A stretch of DNA of 31,267 bases from Dechloromonas sp. (GCA_017302355.1 JAFLDQ010000023.1:1-31267); one strand, 5' to 3'. Shown: positions 11,185 through 19,995, counted from the first letter of the stretch. The notes: generated from the letters alone by a model not told the origin. Made by a program: numbers and translations.

Positions 11185-11496
11185 ATGAAGAAACTGTCGA
11201 CTGTTGCTGCCATCGCCATCGCCTCCCTCGTTGCCACCAGCGTCCACGCAGCCGACCAGAAGGGCATGTCGGGGATGGAAGGTCAGAAGGGCATGTCCGG
11301 CATGCAGGGCATGGAAGGCCAGAAGGGCATGTCCGGCATGCAGGGCATGGAAGGTCAGAAGGGCATGTCCGGCATGCAGGGCATGGAAGGCAAGAAGGAC
11401 AAGAAGGCCAAGCAGGAAGGCATGTCCGGCATGCAAGGCATGGAAGGCCAGAAGGGCATGTCCGGCATGCAGGGCATGGAAGGCCAGAAGAAGTAA
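11185..11496 (+). CDS. Periplasmic methionine-rich repeat peptide
   Basis: A 103-residue protein with signal peptide MKKLSTVAAIAIASLVATSVHA (cleavage about residue 22). The mature chain is almost only repeats of the 12-residue unit GMSGMQGMEGQK: one shortened copy, three copies, a Lys-rich interruption (KKDKKAKQE), then two more. It has no cysteine. Met-rich exported peptides can bind Cu(I) or act as sacrificial scavengers of reactive chlorine/oxygen, as described for the Met-rich peptide of Azospira with a Met-sulfoxide reductase. Placement directly behind a sigma-54 promoter and before a DMSO-reductase-family enzyme favours an S-oxide/oxidant role, but that is inference. Ribosome site AAGAGAGG; ATG at 11185. 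It is separated from the next gene by 71 bp containing a weak GC-rich hairpin. Confidence 0.85.
   Translation: MKKLSTVAAIAIASLVATSVHAADQKGMSGMEGQKGMSGMQGMEGQKGMSGMQGMEGQKGMSGMQGMEGKKDKKAKQEGMSGMQGMEGQKGMSGMQGMEGQKK
11263..11496 (+). repeat. In-frame 36-bp tandem coding repeats
   Basis: Five nearly identical 33-36-bp units plus one shortened unit encode the GMSGMQGMEGQK repeat. Copies differ at few third positions (for example GGC/GGT before CAGAAG), pointing to recent duplication and likely copy-number variation between strains. Confidence 0.9.
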
Positions 11497-11567
11497 TCGC
11501 CTTCACTCGAATGGGGTGGGCCGGGCGCCTGCCCCGTTTCTCGATTCACCAACGGCGTAATGACAAA

Positions 11568-11873
11568 ATGAAGAGACTGATGCTCTTGCTTGGTACGCTG
11601 GCCGCCGGCGCCAACGTACTTGCCGAGGCTCCCGTGTTCATCGCTGGCCTGGCGCCCTATCAGCGCCCGGCCGATGCACCGGTCATCACCGTATTCGAAC
11701 AGACACCCGAGTGGCAGGCGCGGGCCCTGAGAGGAATTACGCCGCCGCCGACCGGTCTCGACTTTGTGAAGAATCAGGGCGCCTGGTATACCCCGTTCAT
11801 CCATCCGAATCTCAAGGACCGCTATGACCTTCGCGGTCTCCATGCCGATGCGGCGCGCAAGGATGGATCATGA
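11568..11873 (+). CDS. Small exported protein of unknown function
   Basis: A 101-residue protein with a signal peptide (MKRLMLLLGTLAAGANVLA, about residue 19). The mature part has no cysteine; it is rich in aromatic and proline residues, with blocks PVITVFEQTPEW, ALRGITPPPTGLDFVKNQGAWYTPFIHP and DRYDLRGLHAD. I do not recognise the family. It overlaps the pentahaem cytochrome start by 4 bp (ATGA), so it is very likely produced with that cytochrome and may be an accessory or subunit of the same complex. No strong Shine-Dalgarno precedes ATG 11568; the start is set by the signal peptide. Confidence 0.72.
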   Translation: MKRLMLLLGTLAAGANVLAEAPVFIAGLAPYQRPADAPVITVFEQTPEWQARALRGITPPPTGLDFVKNQGAWYTPFIHPNLKDRYDLRGLHADAARKDGS

Positions 11874-12733
11874 ACAGCGCAAGGACCGGCATCCTCATCG
11901 CTTTCGCCGTGGCGGTCCTCGCCGTCGGCGGCTGGTACGTTCGCCAGCGGGCTGCCCAGCCTGCCCCTGCTCCCGCCGTTGTGGAGCAGCCAGCCCCGGC
12001 TGCGGGCCCGGATCTGCTGCGCGCCACGTACGATCCCATCCACTTCCGGCCGGCCATTGAAACCGCGACAGACGAGCAATGCCTTGCCTGTCACCGCGAG
12101 GTGCTCGACGACAAGGTTCGCGAAACATCGCCGGCCGGCATCAAGGCGAGTTCCAGCATGGCCTGGTATCAGCGGCTGACTACCTACAGCGGGGAGCAGG
12201 ACAGCTTCCATCGCCGCCATCTGGTGACCGGCATGGCGAAGGAGTTCATGAATTTCAGTTGCAACACCTGCCACCAGGGAAACGACCCGCGCGACGAAGC
12301 GCCGGGCGCCTCGGCGACCGGAACGCCGCAGACCGACAACGGGTTCACGCTGCGCAAGGCGGTGAACGTCGAGACGACCTGCCTCAAGTGCCATGCCCCG
12401 ATGAATGCCCAGATCATGGGTTTGCCCAGCCCGTGGCCGGAGAGCAAGGAAATGTTCGGCGACTCGTGTCTGACCTGTCATGCCGCCATTCGTACCCAGC
12501 GTCATCAGGTCAGCTATCTCAAGGCCGAGGCGATCGAGGCCGCCGGTCAGAAGAATGCGGACGTGTGCTACGGCTGCCATGGCGGGCGCGCCTGGTATCG
12601 GACGATGTACCCCTATCCGCGTCATCCGTGGGAGGGCATGGCCCCGGAGGTGCCCGACTGGGCGAAGGACCGTCCGGTTGTCAGCGAAGCACGTTTTGCC
12701 TTGCCAACCGCCGGCAACCAGCCCAGGCAATAA
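11870..12733 (+). CDS. Membrane-anchored pentahaem cytochrome c
   Basis: A 287-residue protein with one N-terminal helix (about residues 7-24, uncleaved anchor likely), a Pro/Ala linker (30-47) and a periplasmic domain with five CXXCH motifs: C71LACH, C131NTCH, C171LKCH, C200LTCH and C233YGCH. Additional His residues (HRRH, RHQ) could serve as distal ligands. Spacing does not match the NapC/NirT tetrahaem pattern that I know. It sits directly before the molybdoenzyme gene and no DmsC/NrfD-type quinol oxidase is encoded, so it is the natural candidate for linking the membrane quinol pool or periplasmic donors to the enzyme; this is inference. Overlaps its neighbour by 4 bp. Confidence 0.87.
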   Translation: MNSARTGILIAFAVAVLAVGGWYVRQRAAQPAPAPAVVEQPAPAAGPDLLRATYDPIHFRPAIETATDEQCLACHREVLDDKVRETSPAGIKASSSMAWYQRLTTYSGEQDSFHRRHLVTGMAKEFMNFSCNTCHQGNDPRDEAPGASATGTPQTDNGFTLRKAVNVETTCLKCHAPMNAQIMGLPSPWPESKEMFGDSCLTCHAAIRTQRHQVSYLKAEAIEAAGQKNADVCYGCHGGRAWYRTMYPYPRHPWEGMAPEVPDWAKDRPVVSEARFALPTAGNQPRQ

Positions 12734-12742
12734 GGAAGAGTC

Positions 12743-15316
12743 ATGGACACGAAACGCAACTGGCTGGATATTCTCAACCCCAAGCGCCGCAGCTTTCTCA
12801 AGACGGTCGGGGCAGGCGCCGCGGTGGCGACCACCAGTGGCCTCGTCGAACTGGGCGCCGGCAAGCAGGAAGCCCGGGCCTTTCCCTATGAGCCCTACCC
12901 GCGCGACGACGACCTGACGACGGTGGTGACCTCCTGCGACCACAATTGCGGTTCGCGCCACATGCTGGTCGCCCACAAGAAGGGCGATGTCATCGTCCGT
13001 CTGTCCACCGACGACGGGCGTTATCAGGAGGGCGGCAAGTTCGGCTTCGAGACCGAGCAGGTGCCGCAGCTGCGCGCCTGCCTGCGCGGGCGCTCCTACC
13101 GCAGCCGCCTGTATTCGCCGGAGCGCCTGCTCTACCCGATGCTGCGGGTCGGCGAACGCGGCGAGGGCAAGTTCAAGCGGGTGTCGTGGGACGAGGCGCT
13201 CGACCACGTCGCCAGGAAAATGGTCGAACTGAAGCAGAAATACGGCCCGACCGCCATTCTCGACCAGGCCTACGCCGGCACCTCCTACGGCGTGCTGCAC
13301 AAGTCTGACCAGATCGAGGGGCTGCTCGCCCGCTTTCTCGGCATGTTCGGTTGCCGCACCAACTCGTGGTCGGTGCCGAGCTACCAGGGCACCACCTTCA
13401 GCTCGCGCATGACCTTCGGCACCATCACCGACGGCAACGAGGACGACGCCTTCGCCCACAGCAAGCTGATCATCATGTGGGGCTGGAACCCGGCCTACAC
13501 CTTCCACGGCGGCAATACCTTCTATTACATGCGGTTGGCCAAGCAGCGCGGCTGCAAGTTCGTGGTGGTCGACCCGCAATACACCGATTCGGCCGCCAGC
13601 TACGACGCCTGGTGGATTCCGATCAAGCCTAATACCGACGCCGCGATGCTGGCCGGCATGGCCTACCACATCTTCGCCAACAACCTGCAGGACCAGAAGT
13701 TCATCGACAAGTTCTGCCTGGGCATGGATGCCGGCACGATGCCGGCGCAGTTCGCCGACCGCGAGAACTTCAGGGACTACATCCTCGGCAAGTACGACAA
13801 CACGCCGAAAACGCCGGAGTGGGCCGAGAAGATTTGCGGGGTTGCCGCGGTCGACATCAAAAAACTGGCCGAAATGTACGCCACGACCAAGCCGGCGGCG
13901 CTCAAGGCGAGCTGGGCGCCGGGCCGCGCCAGCTACGGCGAGCAGTACAACCGCATGGCCGCCGCACTGCAGGCGATGACCGGCAACATCGGCATCCTTG
14001 GCGGCTGCGCCGAAGGCGTCGGCAAGGGCTGGCATGCCGAGGCGGTGGCCTATCCCTACGACGAGTACGCCAACGTCTGGTACGCCTCGATCAAGTCCGA
14101 CCGCTGGGCGCACTGCGTGCTCAACTACCCGAACCTGAAGCGCGAGGAACTCGGGCTATGGCCGCGCGGCGACGAGCTCGACGGCAAGATTCCCAACATC
14201 AAGGCGATCTTCTGGCACGGTTCCGACTGGTTCAACCAGCTGACCAACGTGAACAAGGAAATCGCGGCGATCAACAAGCTCGAACTGGTGGTCTGCATGG
14301 ATTCGACCATCACACCCTCGGCGCTGTGGGCCGATGTGCTCTTTCCGATCGCCACCCACTTCGAGCGCCACGACGTCGCCCTGCCCTGGTACAAGGGCCA
14401 CTATTACATCCACCGGCCCAAGGTCATCGAGCCGCTCGGCGAATCGAAGACCGATTTCCAGGTGTTCACCGAACTGGCCTACCGCATCGAGAAACTGGAT
14501 CCCGGCGTCGCGGATTTCGGCAAGCGTTACAACCCGAAGTCACAGCGTGACTACTTCGACAACAACGACGCCACCGACGAAGCCTATCTGACCGACTGGT
14601 GGGTCAACAAGGTCCAGCACCATCAGGGCGTCAGGATGTCGTGGGAGACATTCAAGAAGCACGGCGTCTACAAGTTTTCCTTCGACAAGCCGCATGTGGC
14701 GTTTGAGGAGCAGATCCGCAATGGCGTGCCTTTCGACACACCCTCCGGCAAGATCGAGATCCTGTCGACGACGCTGGCCAACGTCAAGGACTGGGCGCGG
14801 ACGCAGTATGGCTACGAAATCCCCTACATTCCGAAGTGGGTCGAGCCATTCGAGTCGCTCAATCACGAGAAGGCGACGAAGTTTCCTTTCCACATGGTCA
14901 CCCCGCACCCGCGCTGGCGCACCCACTCGATCTTCCACAACATCCCCTGGTTGCGCGAAACCTACCAGCAGGAGATCACGCTCAACGCCGGCGACGCGGC
15001 GAAACTCGGCATCCGGACCGGCGACATCGTCGAGGTGTGGAACGAGCGCGGCAAGGTGGTCGTTCCCGCCTACGTGACCGAACGCTGCATGCCCAATGTC
15101 GTCGTGCTCTATGAAGGCGCCTGGATGGATCTGGCCAAGGACGGGACCGACCGTTCCGGCAACCCGGATTTCCTGACGCTGGACGAACCCAGTCCGGCGG
15201 GAGCATTTGCCTACAACACCATTCTCGTCGACCTCAGGAAGACCACGCTTGACCACCGGCCGGGCTGGGATGTTCAGGCAACTTCGCGGTCGGCGATCTT
15301 CCGCCGGGACAAGTGA
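12743..15316 (+). CDS. Tat-exported DMSO-reductase-family molybdopterin oxidoreductase, catalytic subunit
   Basis: An 857-residue bis-MGD enzyme. A twin-arginine signal (K14-R15-R16-S-F-L-K) predicts a periplasmic location. The N-terminal FeS segment is C65-x3-C69-x3-H73 with C113 in QLRACLRGRSYRSRLYSPERL, so the usual third Cys is His. Downstream blocks match DmsA-type enzymes: YPMLRVGERGEGKFKRVSWDEAL, a Ser-rich candidate Mo-ligand region (NSWSVPSYQG, S208/S210), FVVVDPQYTDSAASYDAWWIPIKPNTDAAM and FDTPSGKIEILS plus the C-terminal MGD domain (AGDAAKLGIRTGDIVEVWNERGKVV). The substrate is not readable: DMSO, other S- or N-oxides, or oxyanions are possible. It is followed by its FeS subunit and TorD-like chaperone. 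Confidence 0.92.
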   Translation: MDTKRNWLDILNPKRRSFLKTVGAGAAVATTSGLVELGAGKQEARAFPYEPYPRDDDLTTVVTSCDHNCGSRHMLVAHKKGDVIVRLSTDDGRYQEGGKFGFETEQVPQLRACLRGRSYRSRLYSPERLLYPMLRVGERGEGKFKRVSWDEALDHVARKMVELKQKYGPTAILDQAYAGTSYGVLHKSDQIEGLLARFLGMFGCRTNSWSVPSYQGTTFSSRMTFGTITDGNEDDAFAHSKLIIMWGWNPAYTFHGGNTFYYMRLAKQRGCKFVVVDPQYTDSAASYDAWWIPIKPNTDAAMLAGMAYHIFANNLQDQKFIDKFCLGMDAGTMPAQFADRENFRDYILGKYDNTPKTPEWAEKICGVAAVDIKKLAEMYATTKPAALKASWAPGRASYGEQYNRMAAALQAMTGNIGILGGCAEGVGKGWHAEAVAYPYDEYANVWYASIKSDRWAHCVLNYPNLKREELGLWPRGDELDGKIPNIKAIFWHGSDWFNQLTNVNKEIAAINKLELVVCMDSTITPSALWADVLFPIATHFERHDVALPWYKGHYYIHRPKVIEPLGESKTDFQVFTELAYRIEKLDPGVADFGKRYNPKSQRDYFDNNDATDEAYLTDWWVNKVQHHQGVRMSWETFKKHGVYKFSFDKPHVAFEEQIRNGVPFDTPSGKIEILSTTLANVKDWARTQYGYEIPYIPKWVEPFESLNHEKATKFPFHMVTPHPRWRTHSIFHNIPWLRETYQQEITLNAGDAAKLGIRTGDIVEVWNERGKVVVPAYVTERCMPNVVVLYEGAWMDLAKDGTDRSGNPDFLTLDEPSPAGAFAYNTILVDLRKTTLDHRPGWDVQATSRSAIFRRDK

Positions 15317-15323
15317 GGCGATC

Positions 15324-15995
15324 ATGGTCACCAAAGTCGACAAGCAGGAACTTGAACAGGCCATCCGCCGCAAGGTGGCGCAGACGTACGAACCGGTGAA
15401 GCCGGCCAGGCAGTTCGGCTTCGTTCATCACAATGTCGATTGCATCGGCTGCCGCGCCTGCGAGATTGCCTGCAAGGACAAGAACGGCCTGCCGCCCGGC
15501 CCGCGCTTCCGGCGCGTCATGTACATCGAGGGCGGCACGTATCCGGAGGTGTTCGCCTACAAGGTCAACATGTCGTGCAACCACTGCGCCGAGCCGGCGT
15601 GTCTGCCGACCTGCCCGACCGGCGCCATCTGGAAGCGGGCCGACAACGGCGTGGTCGACATCGACTCGACCCTGTGCATCGGCTGCCGCAAGTGCGAGGC
15701 CGCCTGCCCGTATGGCGCGCCGCAATGGGATCCCCAGGAGCAGGTGATCAAGAAGTGCAACCTGTGCATCGACGAGCTGGAAGCCGGCCGCAAGCCGTAT
15801 TGCGTGATGGCCTGCATGATGCGCGTGCTCGACATCGGACCGATCGAGGAAATCTTGCAGGGCGTGCTCAAGAGCAAGGCGATCGGGCCCCATGACAAGC
15901 CCGTCCGGCAGGTCAGGAATATGGCCAACCCGGAACTGACCCATCCGTCGATCGGCTTCATTGCGCACGCCAAGGGCAAGGTCGATGGAGGCTGA
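15324..15995 (+). CDS. DmsB-like four-cluster ferredoxin subunit
   Basis: A 223-residue electron-transfer subunit with four [4Fe-4S] motifs in the DmsB arrangement: CIGCRACEIACKD, CNHCAEPACLPTCPTG, CIGCRKCEAACPYG and CNLCIDELEAGRKPYCVMAC. No Tat or Sec signal is seen; partners of this type are exported together with the folded Tat subunit. It would pass electrons to the molybdoenzyme from the pentahaem cytochrome or another donor. ATG 15324 lies 7 bp after the catalytic-subunit stop with GTGAGG upstream. Its 3' end overlaps the chaperone gene by 11 bp. Confidence 0.93.
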   Translation: MVTKVDKQELEQAIRRKVAQTYEPVKPARQFGFVHHNVDCIGCRACEIACKDKNGLPPGPRFRRVMYIEGGTYPEVFAYKVNMSCNHCAEPACLPTCPTGAIWKRADNGVVDIDSTLCIGCRKCEAACPYGAPQWDPQEQVIKKCNLCIDELEAGRKPYCVMACMMRVLDIGPIEEILQGVLKSKAIGPHDKPVRQVRNMANPELTHPSIGFIAHAKGKVDGG

Positions 15996-16704
15996 ACTGC
16001 GCGACGCGCTGGTCGAGGATCTCGACCAGCTGATTCGCCTGCATGACCGCGAACTCGATGCGGAGACCTTGGCGGCGCTGCGAATGGCGGCCTTTCCGGC
16101 AGGGCTGGCGTTGTCCGCCGCCGACGCGGCGGATCAGACGGCGTACGCCGACATGGCCTTCGCCCTGCGCGACAATCCGACCCTCGATGAACTGGCGGCC
16201 GACTATGCGGCGATCTACCTGAACAACAGTTTCGGCGCCTCGCCGTACGAGTCGGTCTGGCTGAGTGACGAACATCTGGCCTGCGACCGGTCGATGTTCG
16301 AGTTGCGGGAGATCTACGCGGCGGCCGGCTGGCAGGCAGGCGACTGGCGCAGACGTTTCGACGATCACCTGGTGCTGCAGCTGCAGTATCTGCGGCGCGT
16401 TCTGGCCACGGCCGCGGTCGACCCGGAAGAACTGGCCAATTTCATGGACGAGCACATCGGCTACTGGTTGCCGGACTGGGGGCAGCGGGTAGCGTCGCGC
16501 TGCGACACCCGGTTCTATGCGGCATTGGCCGGGCTGACCTGGGTCTGGCTGCGGCGCTTCCGCGAGCTGCTCGGCGAAATCCACGATCTGCCGCTGCCCT
16601 CGCGCGAACGGATGGGCGAGAAGATCCACCGGAAACTGGCTCTCGACAAGGCCGAAGTCGCGCCCGTTCGCTTCATGCCGGGCGTCCAGGGGCCGAGCTG
16701 GTAG
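15985..16704 (+). CDS. TorD/DmsD-family molybdoenzyme chaperone
   Basis: A 239-residue all-alpha cytosolic protein. Family hallmarks are the central ADYAAIYLNNSFGASPYESVWLSD block (about residues 72-95), and FDDHLVLQLQYLRRVL (about 125-140), matching the DHL-xxEL motif of TorD/DmsD. Such proteins bind the Tat signal of the catalytic subunit, help cofactor insertion and hold back export. Overlap with the FeS subunit gene by 11 bp places it in the operon. Confidence 0.87.
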   Translation: MEAELRDALVEDLDQLIRLHDRELDAETLAALRMAAFPAGLALSAADAADQTAYADMAFALRDNPTLDELAADYAAIYLNNSFGASPYESVWLSDEHLACDRSMFELREIYAAAGWQAGDWRRRFDDHLVLQLQYLRRVLATAAVDPEELANFMDEHIGYWLPDWGQRVASRCDTRFYAALAGLTWVWLRRFRELLGEIHDLPLPSRERMGEKIHRKLALDKAEVAPVRFMPGVQGPSW

Positions 16705-16796
16705 AGTTTCCCGGAACCGCCGACCGCGCCGCCATGCGGGCCTGGCGGCGGGCCGTGCGGGGCGCCGGCCGGCATTTTTCGGTATGCTTCCACACC

Positions 16797-18662
16797 ATGC
16801 CAGCAAACGTTGAGAGCCGTTCCGCTTCGCTCGGGCCGCGCATGTTGCGCCAGGTTCTGCTGGTGGCAGGCGGCGCCTCGCTGCTCTTCGGGCTGCTTTT
16901 TCTGGCGCTCTATCGCGATCAGCTCGAGCGCGAACGGGCGGCGACATCGGAACAGATCAACCGCCTGCTGCGCGTGGCGCTGGAGAATGCCATGCTCAAG
17001 CGCGACGTGCCGGGCCTGCGCGAAATGGTCGAGCGCATGGGGAAGCTGCCGGGCATCCGCGAGGTCAGGATACTGGCGCCGACCGGCGAGGTTCGCTTCG
17101 CCTCCCGTCCGGAGAGCCTCGGCCAGCAGCTGCCAGGACTGCTCCGGGTCGATCGTCCCGGCGTTCCGGAGAGCCGGTTCGTGGCAGAGCCGGGCATGGG
17201 CGAGGTGTTGCGCTCGATCAATCCGGTGCCGAACCAGGCGGCCTGCGTCGGCTGCCACGGTCCACTCGAAAAACACCCGGTAAATGGCGTCGTGGTCGTT
17301 GACTATGACGCCGCGACCATCCGCGCCGAAGCCTGGCGCAGTGCCGGGCTGTTCGCACTGGCCGGCGCGGTTGTCCTCGCGTTGACCCTGGGGGTGCTGT
17401 GGCGCACGGTGCGCCTGCGCGTGGTCGAACCGCTGCGCGAGCTCGATGACACCGCCCGGCAACTGACGTCCGGCAATCTCGCCGTCCGCGCGGCCGTGCT
17501 GGCCGGCGACGAACCCGGTCGCCTTGCCGTCAGCTTCAATCGCATGGCCGATCGTCTGGTCGAGCAGATTGACGGGGCCGAAGAACAGCAGCGCTATCTC
17601 CAGGAATTGCTCGATGGACTGCCGGACGGCGTGCGCGTCATCCGCCAGTCGGACCTGCGCATTCTCGCGGTCAATCGGGCCTACTGCCGGCAGCTCGGGG
17701 TGAGCGAAGAGGGCGCGGTCGGCCAGCTCTGCCATGTTTCCAGCCATGGCCGCGACCGCCCGTGCCCGCCGACGCTGCTGATCTGCCCGGCGGTCGAATT
17801 GAAAGAGCCCGGGCAGTCGCTGAAGTGCCGGCATCGGCATCGCTTCGCCGATGGCCGCGAGTTCCCGGTCGAGGTGCATGCCGTTCTGGTCGAGCGTTCG
17901 GGCCCGGCGGGCAGCGAAAGGCTGATCGTCGAATCGAGCAGCGATCTTTCGGATGCCGCGCGCCTGTCGCAGGAACAGCGCCTGTCCGAACTCGGTCTGC
18001 TGGCAGCGGGCATCGCCCACGAAATTCACAATCCGCTGGGTTCGATGCGCCTTGCCGTCGACGGCCTGTTGCGCGGTTTCCGCCAGGGAAATGGCGATCG
18101 GGAACGCGTTTGCAGTTATCTGGAAATGATGAATGCCGAAATCGACCGCTGTACCGGAGTCACCCAGCGCCTGCTGCTGCTTTCCCGCCTGCCGCAGCAG
18201 CAGCCGCAGATCGTCCCGCTCAACCGGGCGGTGAGCGACACGCTGCAACTGCTCGATTTCGACGCCCAGAGCCACGGTATCGTCCAGCATCTGGAACTGG
18301 GCGCGGACGGCCTGCGCGTTCTGGCCGATGACAGCGACCTGCGCATGCTGGTGCTCAACCTGGCCCAGAATGCCCACCATGCGATGCCGCAGGGAGGAAG
18401 CCTGACCGTCCGGACTTATGGCGAGGGCAGTTCGGCGGTGATCGAGGTGCGCGATACCGGCAAGGGAATCTCCGCCGAGCGGATCGAGCGCATTTTCGAT
18501 CCATTTTTCAGCCATCGGGCCGACGGCGAGGGCGGGACGGGGCTCGGTCTGACCATCTGCAAGACCATCGTCGAGCGCTATGCCGGCACCATCGAGGTGG
18601 CGAGCGTTCCCGGGCAGGGCGCCGTGTTCAGGGTGGGCCTGCCCTGGGTGGGAAATTCGTGA
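16797..18662 (+). CDS. Sensor histidine kinase with periplasmic haem-c motif
   Basis: A 621-residue membrane kinase. TM1 about 19-39; a periplasmic domain (40-182) carrying C150-V-G-C153-H154, a haem c-binding motif; TM2 about 183-204; HAMP (205-257); PAS (about 270-375) with five Cys (297, 312, 323, 330, 344) in the pattern CHVSSHGRDRPC...CP; HisKA with H408 (GIAHEIHNPLGS); and HATPase_c with NAHHAM, DTGKGI and GTGLGL. It is the cognate kinase of the NtrC-type regulator whose gene begins 1 bp later. A covalently bound haem could sense redox state, NO, nitrite or flow through the adjacent cytochromes. The start is uncertain: no good ribosome site; ATG 16842 is an alternative. Confidence 0.9.
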   Translation: MPANVESRSASLGPRMLRQVLLVAGGASLLFGLLFLALYRDQLERERAATSEQINRLLRVALENAMLKRDVPGLREMVERMGKLPGIREVRILAPTGEVRFASRPESLGQQLPGLLRVDRPGVPESRFVAEPGMGEVLRSINPVPNQAACVGCHGPLEKHPVNGVVVVDYDAATIRAEAWRSAGLFALAGAVVLALTLGVLWRTVRLRVVEPLRELDDTARQLTSGNLAVRAAVLAGDEPGRLAVSFNRMADRLVEQIDGAEEQQRYLQELLDGLPDGVRVIRQSDLRILAVNRAYCRQLGVSEEGAVGQLCHVSSHGRDRPCPPTLLICPAVELKEPGQSLKCRHRHRFADGREFPVEVHAVLVERSGPAGSERLIVESSSDLSDAARLSQEQRLSELGLLAAGIAHEIHNPLGSMRLAVDGLLRGFRQGNGDRERVCSYLEMMNAEIDRCTGVTQRLLLLSRLPQQQPQIVPLNRAVSDTLQLLDFDAQSHGIVQHLELGADGLRVLADDSDLRMLVLNLAQNAHHAMPQGGSLTVRTYGEGSSAVIEVRDTGKGISAERIERIFDPFFSHRADGEGGTGLGLTICKTIVERYAGTIEVASVPGQGAVFRVGLPWVGNS

Positions 18663-18663
18663 A

Positions 18664-19995
18664 ATGAAAAAACAGGTTCTGGTGGTCGATGATGACCGCG
18701 TCTTCAATCAGCTTCTGGTCGAGCAGATTGCCGACCTCGGGCTGGATTGCATGGGTGCGCTCAACTGGAAGGAGGCCTCGGAGAGGCTTCTGGAGACCGA
18801 GCCGGACCTGATCTTTCTCGATCTCAAATTGCCGGATGCCGACACGCCGAAGCTGGTGGAAACGCTTTCCGCCCAGTATCCGGTCGTCGTCCTGACCGGT
18901 TACGGTTCGATTCGCAATGCCGTAAGCCTGATCCAGGCGGGCGCCGTCGAGTACCTGACCAAGCCGGTCGGGCTCGATGAACTGGAGATCATCATCCGCC
19001 GCGAACTCGACAGCGCGGAACTGCGCAGTCGCAATGCGTTCTACCGGCGGCAGCTGGAATCCCGGCGCCCGGGGCCGCTGGTCGGCAATTCGCGCGCCAT
19101 GCAGGAAGTCCTCGACCTGATCGAGGCCGTCGCGCCCACCGACGCAACCGTGCTGATTCAGGGCGAATCCGGCACCGGGAAGGAAATGGTCGCCGAGGCC
19201 CTGCATCGCAGCAGCACCCGATGCGGCCGCGAGATGGTGACGGTCGACGGCGGAACCTTGCAGGAAACGCTGTTCGAATCCGAAATTTTCGGCCATGAGC
19301 GCGGCGCCTTCACCGGAGCCGACCGGCAGAAGAAGGGCCTGATCGAAGAGGCGGAAGGGAGCACGCTGTTTCTCGATGAAATCGGCGAAACCAGCCCGGC
19401 GATTCAGGCCAAGCTGCTGCGCGTGCTGGAAACCAATGCCTTCCGCCGCCTGGGCGGCACCCGGACATTGCGGGCGGACGTACGCTTTGTCGTCGCCAGC
19501 AACCGTGAACTGGGCGAAATGAGCGAGGCCGGAAACTTTCGCAGCGATCTCTATTTCCGTCTGGCCAGCTTCGTGATCCGCGTGCCGCCGCTGCGCGAGC
19601 GGCGCGAGGATATCCCGCTGCTCGCCGAGCACTTCCTGCAGCGCTTCGCCCGCGGCATCGAGCGCGAACTGACCGGTGAGGCACTCAAGGTGTTGATGGC
19701 CTACGACTGGCCGGGCAATGTCCGGGAATTGCGCAACCTGGTCGAGCGCGCGGTCATTCTGGCCGGTCGTGACCGGCGCATCCGCGCCGAACATTTCGGC
19801 CCGCTGGTAGGCCGTCGCGCCGATGCGGTCGTTCTCGCGTTCGATCACGAGCCCAGCCTGGGCGAAATCGAGAAGGATTATCTGCGCCGGACGCTGCTTC
19901 GCCACGGCGGGAACCGGGCCAAGGCGGCGGCGGTGCTCGGCATCAGCGAACGCAATATCTACCGCCTGATCAAGGAATACGGGCTCGGCGACTGA
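18664..19995 (+). CDS. NtrC-family sigma-54-dependent response regulator
   Basis: A 443-residue cytosolic activator. The receiver domain has acidic D9-D11, phospho-acceptor D53 (IFLDLKLPD) and K100. The AAA+ sigma-54 interaction domain (about 138-370) has Walker A GESGTGKE, the sigma-54 contact loop G214-A-F-T-G-A219, Walker [10 protein letters not shown] and a DYWPGN-like [12 protein letters not shown] Fis-type helix-turn-helix closes it ([26 protein letters not shown]). All motifs for activating sigma-54 promoters are intact. The only strong sigma-54 promoter seen in the window is at 11088, ahead of the molybdoenzyme operon, the likely target. Confidence 0.95.
   Translation: MKKQVLVVDDDRVFNQLLVEQIADLGLDCMGALNWKEASERLLETEPDLIFLDLKLPDADTPKLVETLSAQYPVVVLTGYGSIRNAVSLIQAGAVEYLTKPVGLDELEIIIRRELDSAELRSRNAFYRRQLESRRPGPLVGNSRAMQEVLDLIEAVAPTDATVLIQGESGTGKEMVAEALHRSSTRCGREMVTVDGGTLQETLFESEIFGHERGAFTGADRQKKGLIEEAEGSTLFLDEIGETSPAIQAKLLRVLETNAFRRLGGTRTLRADVRFVVASNRELGEMSEAGNFRSDLYFRLASFVIRVPPLRERREDIPLLAEHFLQRFARGIERELTGEALKVLMAYDWPGNVRELRNLVERAVILAGRDRRIRAEHFGPLVGRRADAVVLAFDHEPSLGEIEKDYLRRTLLRHGGNRAKAAAVLGISERNIYRLIKEYGLGD

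Noticed and set aside
10937..11188. 83-residue plus-strand frame between nirH and the Met-rich gene
   Set aside because: It covers the sigma-54 promoter and upstream repeats, has no ribosome site and no protein-like pattern.
11263..11496. Possible CRISPR array because of regular 36-bp repeats
   Set aside because: Repeats are contiguous without unique spacers, are in frame and encode the Met-rich peptide repeat; no cas genes nearby.
11497..11567. Terminator between the Met-rich gene and the next gene
   Set aside because: Only a short GGGC...GCCC pairing with an imperfect stem and weak T tract; may slow polymerase but not callable.
11822..14113. 763-residue minus-strand open frame
   Set aside because: Antisense to the pentahaem cytochrome and molybdoenzyme genes, both with intact motifs; low-complexity composition typical of shadow frames.
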